DNA from: Microglena sp. YARC
Lineage: Eukaryota > Chlorophyta > Chlorophyceae > Chlamydomonadales > Chlamydomonadaceae
Assembly: GCA_022414725.1 (NCBI GenBank)
Contig: CM039464.1
Location: forward strand, 24,561,529-24,625,528
Direction: 5' to 3'
DNA length: 64,000 nucleotides
Part shown: positions 1-20,981 of the stretch, in pieces
Layout of the letters: each line of letters begins with the position of its first letter
How positions within the stretch are numbered: the first letter of the stretch is position 1
Translations under genes and position numbers: made by a program
Notes under the pieces: generated by a model
Database searches by the model: none
What the model saw: the letters and a program-made list of their open reading frames with translations, nothing else
Told to the model about the DNA's origin: nothing

Positions 1-182
1 CTTGGCCATTCATTTTCAGGCGTTGGTTAATAGGTGCTGGTTCTAAGGCCATTCATTTTCAGGCGTTGGTTTTCAGGTGTTGGTTCCTAGGCCATTCATT
101 TTCAGGCGTTGGTTTCTTGGCCATTCATTTTCAGGCGCTGGTTTCAGGCGTCGATTTCTTGGCCATTGATTTTCCTTTTTTT
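1..182. repeat. minisatellite, TTTTCAGGCGTTGG-type unit
   Basis: The stretch repeats 'ggccattcattttcaggcgttggtt' in degenerate units of roughly 30-50 bases. The units carry TTTTCAG, which resembles a splice acceptor, so this may be the far end of an exon-edge array of an exon outside the window. No coding exon could be read here. Confidence 0.7.
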
Positions 183-246
183 TACTGCCAAAGACGGCGA
201 GCAGCCAAATTGTTGGCTGAAGCTATGTTACTAAATTCAAGGTAAA
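183..246 (+). mobile_element. retroposon 3' tail, hairpin family A
   Basis: The segment holds the inverted repeat CAGCCAA-ATTG-TTGGCTG followed by GCTATGTTAC and a TTCAAG-like tail. The same block recurs near 13970, 17460 and 19010, and in a variant ending in CAATC repeats near 16420, 17960 and 49950. It looks like the 3' end of a retroposon that terminates in short tandem repeats. Confidence 0.6.
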
Positions 247-1110
247 GTATTGATTTTCAGGTGTGGCGACACTTGGGTTTGTTTTCTTGGCCATTAAATT
301 TTAGGTGTAGGGATGCATGGGCCTGGTTTTATTAGCCATTAAGTGTCGTGCGTGGGAGTGGATAGGATTGGTTCCTTGGTGTTGATTGTCAGGTATGGGG
401 ACATATGGGCCTGTTTTCTTGGCATATAGATTTTCAGGTGTTGGGACGCATGGGCCTGCTTTCTTGGCCATTAGATTGTCAGGTGTAGATATGCATGGGC
501 CTGCTTTTATTAGCCATTCATTGTCGTGCGTGGGAGCCGATAGGATTGGTTACTTGGTATCGATTGTCAGGTGTTGGGACGCTTGGGCTTGGTTTGTTAG
601 CAATAGATTGTCTGGTATGGGGAGACATGGGCCTGTTTTCTTGGCCATTGAATTTCAGGTGTAGAGATACATGGGCCTGCTTTTATTAGCCATTAATTGT
701 CGTGCGTGGGAGCCGATAGGATTGGTTACTTGGTATCGATTGTCAGGTGTTGGGACGCTTGGGCTTGGTTTCTTAGCAATAGATTGTCTGGTATGGGGAG
801 ACATGGGCCTGTTTTCTTGGCCATTAGATTGTCAGGTGTAGAGATACATGGGCCTGCTTTTATTAGCCATTAATTGACGTGTGTGGGAGCCGATAGGATT
901 GGTTACTTGGTATTGATTGTCAGGTGTGACGACGCATGGGCTTGGTTTGTTAGCAATAGATTGTCTGGTATGGGGAGACATGGGCCTGTTTTCTTGGCCA
1001 TCGAATGTCAGGTGTAGGGAATCATGGGCCTATTAGCCCATCATTGTCGTATGTGGGAGCCGATATTATTTTGTTCCTTGGCATTGATTGTTGGAAGAAT
1101 GTGAATGTAG
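247..1110. repeat. higher-order minisatellite, about 5-6 degenerate units
   Basis: Degenerate units alternate 'gggcctgttttcttggccatt', 'gattgtcaggtgtagagatacatgg' and 'gtgggagccgataggattgg'. The larger period is about 170-240 bases. Short open frames through it are repeat artefacts. It lies where the missing 5' exon of the spermidine synthase gene might be expected, but no matching peptide could be read. Confidence 0.75.
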
Positions 1111-1142
1111 ATTGACCTATCCATCGCGATAAGCTCACGCAA

Positions 1143-1340
1143 GAGTAATGATAATGATAACGCCTGGTAGGGCGTGGTAATAAGGGAGCCCCGTCTCACG
1201 GCAGTAGATGACGGGCTGCTATTTTACCTCGACAAAGCTACCATGGCAGTTGACAGCGACCGCGAACACGCACCTGTAGGGATTTGAACCCCGCACCTTG
1301 TTTCGACGAGCTCTACCATTGAGCCATTCGTTGAAACTGG
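1143..1340 (-). mobile_element. tRNA-derived SINE, copy 1
   Basis: Read on the minus strand, a tRNA-like head carries an A box (TGGCTCAATGGTAGAGC) and a B box (GGTTCAAATCC). A conserved body follows (…CGCTGTCAACTGCCATGG…), and the element ends in …CCACGCCCTACCAGGCGTTATCATTA. Body and tail match copies near 46690, 53040 and 57050, while the tRNA-like heads differ. An RNA polymerase III-transcribed SINE is the best explanation. Confidence 0.75.
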
Positions 1341-1469
1341 ATTCACGCAAGAGTAGCTGAATGGCAGTGTCAGCTACTAATAGGGGTGTTGACAAGGCAG
1401 TGGGAGGTTAAGGGGACTAGACTTACGCATGGATCCTTCCACATCCCCAAGGGGCTGCCCCACCTTTTT

Positions 1470-1580
1470 TTTTTTTTAAAGGACTTTCACCCCAATAGGT
1501 GGGTCTCCCGACACAAACAAGCGACACTGATGATTCAGTTCGAATGGCATTGTCACTCCTACAAAAGAGTAGGAGCTGTG
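1470..1580 (-). repeat. dispersed repeat fragment (family G)
   Basis: The block 'tttcaccccaataggtgggtctc…cgacactgatgattcagttcgaatggc' is the reverse complement, with changes, of the block at 5690-5790. A shorter piece recurs near 60160. It is a dispersed repeat of unknown type. Confidence 0.5.
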
Positions 1581-1734
1581 ATGTACATAAATTTTCACAC
1601 GAATGTACATTGACCTATCCGGTTGGTCATCACTCACCATCCCCTTTGACATGCACTCACCCACCCACCCAGTTTGTCATCACCCACCCACCCTTTGACA
1701 TTCAACGTACAGACACACACGTAGCATGAATGTG

Positions 1735-2405
1735 AATGTACATTGATCCGACCAGTTAGTCATCACCCACCCACCTAATTACCCACCCAGTTAGTCATCA
1801 CCCACCCACCCACCCACCTAATTACCCACCCAGTTAGTCATCACCCCCCCCCCCACCCACCTACTTACCCACCAGTGAGTCATCACCCACCCACCCACCC
1901 ACCTACTTACCCACCCAGTTAGTCATCACCCACCCCACCCACCCCACCTACTTACCCACCCAGTTAGTCATCACCCACCCACCCACCACCTACTTACCCA
2001 CCCAGTTAGTCATCACCCCCCCACCCACCCACCTACTTACCCACCCAGTTAGTCATCACCCCCCACCCCACCACCTACTTACCCACCCAGTTAGTCATCA
2101 CCCCCCCACCCACCCACCTACTTACCCACCCAGTTAGTCACCACCCCCCACCCACCACCTAATTACCCACCCAGTTAGTCATCACCCCCCACCCACCCAC
2201 CTACTTACCCACCCAGTTAGTCATCACCCCCCCACCACCCACCTACTTACCCACCCAGTTAGTCATCACCCCCCCACCCACCCACCTACTTACCCACCCA
2301 GTTAGTCATCACCCCCCCACCCTTTGACATTCAACGTACAGACACACTTGTAGAATGAATGTGAATTTACATCGACCTATCCACTTGGTCATCTCCCCGC
2401 CACCC
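1735..2405. repeat. CACCCACC-rich minisatellite, about 45-bp unit
   Basis: About thirteen units of 'cacccacctacttacccacccagttagtcat' follow one another with small indels, flanked by two copies of 'ctttgacattcaacgtacagacacac'. There is no gene. Confidence 0.85.
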
Positions 2406-2449
2406 TTTGAATTCAACGTACAAAACCTTTCACCGTACCCTTTCGTCTG

Positions 2450-2574
2450 GAACAGGATGTGTGTGTTTTTGAGTCAGAGGCATATGGTACTGTACTTCTC
2501 CTGGATGGTACGTTGGTAGCGGGTGGGTTGTACATGTAGGTGGGTGGGGGTGGGGGTTGTAGTTGGATGTGTGT

Positions 2575-2605
<31 letters not shown>

Positions 2606-2960
2606 GTAGGTGGGGGGTAGATGTGTGTGTGTGTGTGCATCAGCGACATACTGCACAGTGCTTCTCCTGGATGGTGCGTTGGTAGCGGGTGGGTTGTACA
2701 TGTGGGTCGCTGGGTGGGTGGGGGTTGCAGTTGAATGTGTGTGTGTGGGGGGGGGGGGGGGGTAGAAGTGTGCGTGTGTGTGGTGCATCAGAGACATACG
2801 GCAAGTTACTTCTCCTGGATAGTAGGTTGGTGGCGGGTGGGTTGTGCATGTGGGTCGCTGGGTGGGTGGGGGTTGCAGTTGGATGTGTGTGTGTGGGTGG
2901 GGGGTAGATGTGTGTGTATAGGTGTGTGTGTGGGGTGTGGGGTGTGAGGGTGGGTGGGGG
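2450..2960. repeat. GT/GGGT-rich array, about 150-bp unit, 3 copies
   Basis: Three units each contain 'cttctcctggatggt(g)cgttggtagcgggtgggttgt' followed by GGGTGG and GT runs. The proline/histidine-rich and glycine-rich open frames here are repeat artefacts. Confidence 0.8.
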
Positions 2961-3420
2961 ATAATGGGGTATCATGTATCATGTATGGTGGGTAATGGAG
3001 TACATTTGAAGTTCATTAGGGCAACAGGACAATGTTATCATCATCAATGCATCTATGTTTAGTCCAGAAAGGCTGGAGAACCAGGGTAGTACAAAGCATA
3101 TGTTTTTACGAGACAGCACGTAAGCTTGTGGAGCCCATCTGCGTGAATCACATTAATAAAAGAAATCCGCTAATAGAGACCCAAATTTAAGAGACAGGCA
3201 CTGCCAGCAGGTAATTTGAAAACCCCCATCTACTTCTTTCAAGTAACCCCGAATAGTCCATGTAGGACCCTGTGGGGCATTATTTCAGTTTTGTACTGCT
3301 CATGGCAGTTTCCCAGCAGATCCGATAGCCAGCCACTGGGTCAAACCCAATGCTCGAGGCTGCATTGGAATGCTTGTCATATCAGCTTTCAGACGGACTA
3401 GCTAACTTCTGGTTTGGCTC
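2961..3420. other. non-repetitive stretch without recognisable gene
   Basis: This is mostly unique sequence upstream of the first recognised spermidine synthase exon. I looked for the expected N-terminal peptide of that enzyme (a segment ending in a VLVLDG-like motif) in all plus frames and did not find it. Nothing else is supported. Confidence 0.5.
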
Positions 3421-3690
3421 AAGGACAGGGAAAGTGGATGATGAGTGGATAAGGGTGGGGGTGATGAGAGGATAAGGGTGTGTGTGTGTGTGTGTGTGAG
3501 GGGTGTGTGTGTGTGGGGGGGGGAAATAGAGGAGGGGGTGTTGAGAGGATAGAGGAGGGGACGATGAGAGGATAAGGGTGTGTGTGAGTGTGTGTGTGTG
3601 CGTGGTGCGGTGTGTGGTGGTGGTGGTGGTGGTGGGGGGGGGGGGGGGGGAGAGGATACGGGGGGGGGACGATGAGAGGGCTATGTGGCC
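3421..3690. repeat. GT/G-rich repeat with 'gatgagaggataagggtg' units
   Basis: Degenerate units of about 50-70 bases alternate 'gatgagaggataagggtg' with GT and G runs. Nothing coding is visible. Confidence 0.75.
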
Positions 3691-3720
3691 GGGATGAGTA
3701 TGCGTATCAGGTGAACTAAC

Positions 3721-16389
<12,669 letters not shown>

Positions 16390-16403
16390 GTGTCTTACTG
16401 GTT

Positions 16404-16500
16404 TCCGTGGGTTTACCAGTATCGCACGGGGGGCCTTGGAAGACGGTGAGCAGCCCAAAGTTGGCTGAACAACCATGTAACAATCCAATCCAATCTGGAC
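16404..16500 (+). mobile_element. retroposon tail, family A variant with CAATC tail
   Basis: 'tttccgtgggtttaccagtatcgcacgggg…gagcagcccaaagttggctgaacaaccatgtaacaatccaatcc'. The same block recurs at 17945 (plus) and 49915 (minus). It lies in the 3' flank of SPDS; its TGTAAC may or may not serve as the gene's polyadenylation signal. Confidence 0.65.
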
Positions 16501-16504
16501 ACCA

Positions 16505-16690
16505 AGGTTATTCTGGAGGAACCCCACCTCTGCGTCCTGAGACGCAACCAGTTTTACAGCCTGTGTCCTGAGACGCAACCGACCCATAGCCTGCGTCCTG
16601 AAAATCAACGGACCTTCCCCACCTTGCGCCTCAGGACGTAACAGACCCTCCTGTGTTGCTTCTGCGACGCGGGATGCAGCGTCCTAAAAA
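16505..16690. repeat. three 'gcgtcctgagacgcaacc' units
   Basis: 'cctgcgtcctgagacgcaacc' recurs three or four times with changes. GCGTCCTGAGACGC is self-complementary (hairpin). It lies in the intergenic space between the two convergent genes. Confidence 0.6.
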
Positions 16691-16957
16691 CCCTGCTGGA
16701 CAAATGAGATATAGTCATACCGTATAGCAGAAAGCTAACACTATGAAGTTCAACTAGTTACACTCCATGAGTCAAAAATCAAATTTACGTAACATACATA
16801 CGTAGTCCAAATTCACATTTATGAGGAAGCAATCTGGCTGCTCGCTGTCTTAAGCAGTTAAAACAATTACCAGGAAAATGTAAATGCGAACAAATCACTT
16901 GTGTTTCTTCAATTTCTTTTCTTTTTCATGCGGCTCCTCAGATGCTGGTTACTCCGG

Positions 16958-17062
16958 TCATGCGCACGCAAGGCCTGAGCCAAATATTTTGGAGCTGAGG
17001 TGGCCGGAGTCGTAAATGCCCTCGATAATGGAGCCGCTGTAGAGGGGATTCTGAGCCTGGCT
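16958..17062 (-). CDS. candidate terminal exon of the minus-strand coiled-coil gene
   Basis: With an acceptor at 'caccatcag' (17063-17065) and phase 0, as required after the exon at 20914-20981, it reads SQAQNPLYSGSIIEGIYDSG and continues to TGA at 16958-16960. All three minus frames are open here for 40 or more codons, so the frame is uncertain. An alternative frame ends later (stop at 16909-16911) with the basic end RSRMKKKRN. A family B element lies directly upstream of the acceptor. Its position, 0.6 kb from the SPDS stop, suits the end of a convergent gene. Confidence 0.35.
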   Translation of the reverse strand, partial: SQAQNPLYSGSIIEGIYDSGHLSSKIFGSGLACA

Positions 17063-17089
17063 CTGATGGTGCTACTGCTCCTGCATGCC

Positions 17090-17192
17090 CGTTCAGTTCA
17101 TCAATGCTGTTTCTTCTAAGCCCTTTCCACCACGGTTGGGCAAGTCCCTTTAGCCTATTTGGCCCACTCTTGGACTGTAACATACAAACATA
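17090..17192 (+). mobile_element. retroposon family B
   Basis: It runs from 'gttcagttcatcaatgctg' through 'gttgggcaagtccctttagcctatttggcc' to 'ggactgtaacatacaaacatac'. This is one of the more complete plus-strand copies and ends in TGTAAC-CATA. Confidence 0.7.
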
Positions 17193-17450
17193 CATGCTCG
17201 GGTTCTGGGAACAAAACTGTCACGTCGCGACAGTTTTCCGGGACGACCAAAAACAGGTCGGAAACTCGGAATACGTATATCGGGAACACGACAGATATCG
17301 GGAACACACGACAGGTGTCTGGGACGACCAAAATGTGCTGGAACTGATGCAGGTACTGATGCATAGGTAGGCCCGGCCTAAGGCCGAGGGCCGACCAACG
17401 ATACCGCGGTGTGCATCTTTGTCCATGGTCATAATTTTCCAGGTATTTTT
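17193..17450. repeat. short-unit repeat around 'cgggaacacgacag'
   Basis: 'tcgggaacacgacag', 'tgggacgaccaaaa' and variants recur within 150 bases. No gene is supported. Confidence 0.45.
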
Positions 17451-17451
17451 T

Positions 17452-17522
17452 CTTTACTGCCAAAGACGGCGAACAGTCAAATTTCTGGCTGAAGCTATGT
17501 AACCAAGTTCAAGTTCAAGTTA
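17452..17522 (+). mobile_element. retroposon 3' tail, hairpin family A
   Basis: 'actgccaaagacggcgaacagtcaaatttctggctgaagctatgtaaccaagttcaagttcaag' shows the family A block with a clear TTCAAG tail. Confidence 0.65.
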
Positions 17523-17679
17523 CAGTCCATTGGTAGTCGGATATGATAGTTTTTCTTTTTGTCTACGAGCAACAGCTTCTAGGCAGCTCCCCGAGTCAGC
17601 CACTGGGCTAAGCCCCAACAGTTCTGGATAGCTGATTCTGTCAGCTTTCAGATGCACTAGGTTCAGCTAGCTTTGACTG

Positions 17680-17800
17680 AATACTGGTAGCTGGTAGCTG
17701 AATACTGGTAGCTTGTAGCTGGTAGCTGAATACTGGTAGCTGGTAGCTGAATACTGGTAGCTTGTAGCTGGTAGCTTTGTTACCAAGTTCCAGTTCAAGA
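17680..17800. repeat. 'gaatactggtagctggtagct' minisatellite
   Basis: About four units of 20-30 bases. There is no gene. Confidence 0.75.
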
Positions 17801-17939
17801 CTACTGGTAGCCAGTCAGGGGAGCTGCCTAGAAACAGCTGCTCATAGCTGAAAAGAAAAGCACTGTCAGATAGGCTAAAAAGGACTTGCCCAACCTCTGA
17901 CAGCCTTTAAACTGCTGAACCACTTAGCAGCTAAACCAC

Positions 17940-18065
17940 TTAGCATGCTCCCTGGTTTCTGTGGGTATCGCACGGGTTGACTTGGAATTGGAAGACCGTG
18001 AGCAGCCCGAGGTTGGCTGAAAAATCATGTAACAATCCAATCCAATCCAATGAAATCCAATCTGA
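17940..18065 (+). mobile_element. retroposon tail, family A variant with CAATC tail
   Basis: Matches 16404-16500: 'ctggtttctgtgggtatcgcacgg…gcagcccgaggttggctgaaaaatcatgtaacaatccaatcc'. Confidence 0.65.
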
Positions 18066-18149
18066 AATCCAAGTACAACAAGCTCATAGATCCTCATTAA
18101 ATAAGCTCACAATAATAATGGCGATTAAATACATAACTTGCTGCCGTAA

Positions 18150-18340
18150 GCAGGGTACTACAAAGCGCACTCGGCAGCGCGATTTTGCGCACACGTTTGA
18201 GCCCCACTGCGCTTGTCGCGCAGTTTTTTCACCCCCCTGTGGGCGCAGCGCGCAGTTTTAGCGCTTTTTGCACTACACAGAAATGAACAATTTGACGTTT
18301 TTGCGCTTTAAGCGCTGACAAATTTCATAAAATATAGTAC
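18150..18340 (+). mobile_element. GCGC-rich hairpin element, copy 1
   Basis: Dense in GCGC palindromes (CTGCGCTTGTCGCGCAG, GCGCTTTAAGCGC). The block 'cccccctgtggg.gca…gcgctttttgcactac' recurs in inverted orientation at 41085-41250. The structure suggests a foldback or MITE-like element. Both edges read 'gggtac' and 'gtaccc', which may be short terminal inverted repeats. Confidence 0.6.
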
Positions 18341-18394
18341 CCTGGCCATAATCAAATCATAAACATCGCATGTATTATGTCAAGCAGGCGGCAA

Positions 18395-18480
18395 GCAGCC
18401 TCTGAAGGTAGAGCCAGTCCAGGGGGTAGGCAACTAGGCTAGAGAAACTTTCCCAACCTCAAAAGAGCCATGTAGCCAAG
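18395..18480 (-). mobile_element. retroposon family B fragment
   Basis: 'agtccagggggtaggcaactaggctagagaaactttcccaacctc' matches the 3' part of family B on the minus strand. Confidence 0.55.
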
Positions 18481-18484
18481 GTCA

Positions 18485-18695
18485 TGTTTTTGGCGGAGCC
18501 CCCCCTCCTGGGGGGCGGGAGTCCCCAGATTCACCTTGTTGTCCGTTTGTCCGACCGACATCCGAGACAGCCTGACACACCAGCAAACTGTTTCATAACT
18601 AACTGGCTTCGGACAGCTCCATTCTGTTGCCACCTGTCGTTCTGTTGCCAACACTCTCCGCCAATTTTCTGCGTCGCTTGCGACGCTGCAAAGGA
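18485..18695 (-). mobile_element. MITE-like element family E
   Basis: It runs from TTTTTGGCGGAGCCCCCCCT to CTCCGCCAATTTTC, followed by the palindrome GCGTCGC-TT-GCGACGC. Homologous to 30495-30695 read in reverse. Confidence 0.65.
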
Positions 18696-18699
18696 ATTG

Positions 18700-19000
18700 T
18701 CTTGTGAATAATTCAAGGCCTGGGGAACACCCGACTCCCTCCAAAACCGCCCCCTGCTCCTCCAGAGCCAGCTATCTTGCGTTGCTGCAATTGGGGGTGT
18801 CCCGAATAAGGGTGAGCTTTACTAATATCTAAACTTTTTATGTTAGCTATTTAAGGGGGGTGGTCAGCAGGGCACGGGAGCACTGTTTGTTTGTTTTTGA
18901 TTGTTTTGCTCTTTGTTTGCTTTTTTGTGTGTTTGTTCTATTTGTTTGTTTTGCATATTTGTTGGTGTTTGTTAGTTAGTTTTTTTGTTTGCCTGCTTTT
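18700..19000. other. non-coding stretch with GTTTGTTTG-rich sequence
   Basis: Unique to low-complexity (TTTG)n sequence; nothing supported as coding. It lies inside the last, unresolved intron or the intergenic space of the minus-strand gene. Confidence 0.5.
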
Positions 19001-19066
19001 TTTACTGACGAAGACGGGGAGCAGCCAAATTGCTGGCTGAAACTATAAACCCAAGTTCAAGTTCAT
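19000..19066 (+). mobile_element. retroposon 3' tail, hairpin family A
   Basis: 'actgacgaagacggggagcagccaaattgctggctgaaactataaacccaagttcaagttc'. Family A block with perfect CAGCCAA-ATTGC-TGGCTG pairing. Confidence 0.6.
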
Positions 19067-19174
19067 GTTTGCCTGGTTGTGTCTTTCATTTACCCCCTCC
19101 TGTTAATCTACAGTCGATCTTGAATGTTTGAGGTAGGGGAAGACCTTTATCCCATTTGGGTCCTCGAGCTCCTG

Positions 19175-19262
19175 GATTGTAATATACATTGTAATATACA
19201 TTGTAATATACATTGTAATATACATTGTCATATACATTGTCATATACATTGTAATATACAGG
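19175..19262. repeat. 12-bp minisatellite ATTGTAATATAC
   Basis: Seven units of ATTGTAATATAC or ATTGTCATATAC. It may be an expanded retroposon tail, since it follows 'gagctcctggattgtaatatac'. Confidence 0.85.
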
Positions 19263-19289
19263 ACAAAAGACGGTGGGCAGGGCAAGTGA

Positions 19290-19530
19290 GCCTATCAAAG
19301 GTGAGCGACTCCTGAGGTGCTAGCGTTGGTAAAACATACCCAAAGTGTCTGATGCACACCTTTGTGCAATAAAAACACACCTGCATGCAATGATTTCTGA
19401 GGTGCTCGTGTTGGTAAGACCTGGCCTTTGTTGTCTGGTGCACACCTGTAGTGTGTAAAATACACGCACACCTTTGTGCAATACATACACAACTGTATGC
19501 AATGATTCCTGAGGTCCTCGCATACTTAGA
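19290..19530. repeat. three units of about 95 bp
   Basis: 'gattcctgaggtgctcgcgttggtaa' and 'gcacacctttgtgcaata' recur three times. GCACACC-TTTGTGC forms a weak hairpin. There is no gene. Confidence 0.65.
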
Positions 19531-19926
19531 CGTCTGCTGTGCATGGGTTACTGCTATGGAATGACTCATGTCATCCCGTGTCATGTCGTGCCAGGTTGCA
19601 CTCTCACTGCTTGCTCACTGTGCTTTATGTTCAGCCCTTCGACACTCAAAGGACATACCAGGGCTTCTTATTTCCGCTATATATAGTGATCGCTAGTTTT
19701 GACCCCGTTTTGGTGAAATTATCGCTGTAAAAATTTAATTGAAAAACAATAAAACGCTGTCCCTGGAGGAGGCCTAAAACCATAAAGCTAGGAAAAACAC
19801 ACTTTCAGGTTTGAAAAAAGCCCTGAAAAAAAGAGACATACACCTTGAATCATTCAGAGGATGGAAACATCTCATTACATTTATTAATACGTGTGGCAAG
19901 ACACGTATCTGCATAGCATGAAATCT

Positions 19927-19928
<2 letters not shown>
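19530..19928. other. mostly unique AT-rich stretch
   Basis: The phrase 'ctgtccctggaggaggcctaaaaccataaagctag' recurs near 24193-24230, so part of it is a dispersed repeat. No exon was recognised. Confidence 0.45.

Positions 19929-19978
<50 letters not shown>
19929..19978. repeat. (GA)n microsatellite
   Basis: Twenty-four uninterrupted AG units. Confidence 0.98.
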
Positions 19979-19979
<1 letters not shown>

Positions 19980-20017
19980 GGTTCATGCTAGCCCTCCATA
20001 TATTCCGGTATCCATAG

Positions 20018-20352
20018 ATGTTGGTGGCTGGCCCCAGTGCTAGCAAACGAGCTGGCCCCCTCAACCTCATGCCTTGCTTGGTGGTTGGTGGTTGGTAGTT
20101 GGCCCCAGTGCTAGCAAACGGGCTGGCCCCCCCAACCTCAAGCCTTGCTTGGTGGTTGGTGGTTGGTAGTTGGCCCCAGTGCTAGCAAACGGGCTGGCCC
20201 CCCCAACCTCAAGCCTTGCTTGCTGGTTGGTGGTTGGTAGTTGGCCCCAGTGCTAGCAAACGGGCTGGCCCCCCCAACCTCATGCCTTGCTTGGTGGTTG
20301 GTGGCTGGCCCCAGTGCTAGCAAACGAGCTGGCCCCCCCAACCTCATGCCTA
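20018..20352 (+). repeat. dispersed repeat family F in tandem, 5 copies
   Basis: 'ttggccccagtgctagcaaacgggctggcccccccaacctcaagcc' repeats five times (period about 60-75). The same unit occurs singly at five other places, so a dispersed element has become tandem here. Confidence 0.85.
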
Positions 20353-20414
20353 GTAACAAGGCGAACCATTTATTTGTTTGTTTATTTGCCTTACAAGTAT
20401 ACCGTACTGGTATG

Positions 20415-20625
20415 TACTTTTTTGGCGGAGCCCCCCCCCCCCCAGGGACACCGCATTGTCCATTAGTACGACCACATGAGACAAGAAACAAGAAACCCTG
20501 GCACTAACTGTCTTGTAAACCCTGGCTTTGGTCCGCTGCACTCAATTCCATTGCCACCAGTCACTCTGGTGGCCAACACTCCGCCAATTTCCTGTGTCGT
20601 GTGCAATGCACCTAGGACTTGTATA
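20415..20625 (-). mobile_element. MITE-like element family E
   Basis: From TTTTTTGGCGGAGCCCCCC to 'actccgccaatttcctgtgtcgtgtgc'. A diverged copy of 18485-18695. Confidence 0.6.
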
Positions 20626-20654
20626 TCATAGAGTCAACCTTATGACATTCAACA

Positions 20655-20913
20655 TACATACACCCACCTGCTGCAAACAATACAATACAATAATAAACAA
20701 TATACACACCCACCTGCTGCAAATACAATACAATAAAATACAACACAATAAACATACACCCACCTGCTGCAGACAATATACAACACAATACAATACAAGT
20801 ACGCCCACCTTCTGCTAAACAATCAAATGCAATACAATACAACATACATACACTCACCTGCTAAAAAACATATACAGTACAATAAAATACAATACAATAC
20901 AACATACACCCAC
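20655..20913 (-). repeat. donor-edge array of coiled-coil exon 19, about 4-5 copies
   Basis: On the minus strand each unit reads (T)TGCAGCAG|gtgggtgtatgtt plus a TTGTATTGTATT tract. This copies the last 8-10 bases of exon 19 with its donor. Period about 55-60 bases. Confidence 0.85.
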
Positions 20914-20981
20914 CTGCTGCAAAACTTGTAGCCGTGTCCTGTACTCCGTAACTTTCTCCTCCAGCACATGCATAGCATCAG
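20914..20981 (-). CDS. coiled-coil gene exon 19
   Basis: Acceptor 'gtcctatag', donor CAGCAG|gtgggt. Two bases complete an Ala codon, then DAMHVLEEKVTEYRTRLQVL and QQ. Phase 1 in, phase 0 out. Confidence 0.78.

Noticed and set aside
1..3700. N-terminal exon of spermidine synthase
   Set aside because: Expected motifs of the N-terminal β-hairpin domain were sought in all plus frames and not found; it may lie outside the window or be too short to recognise.
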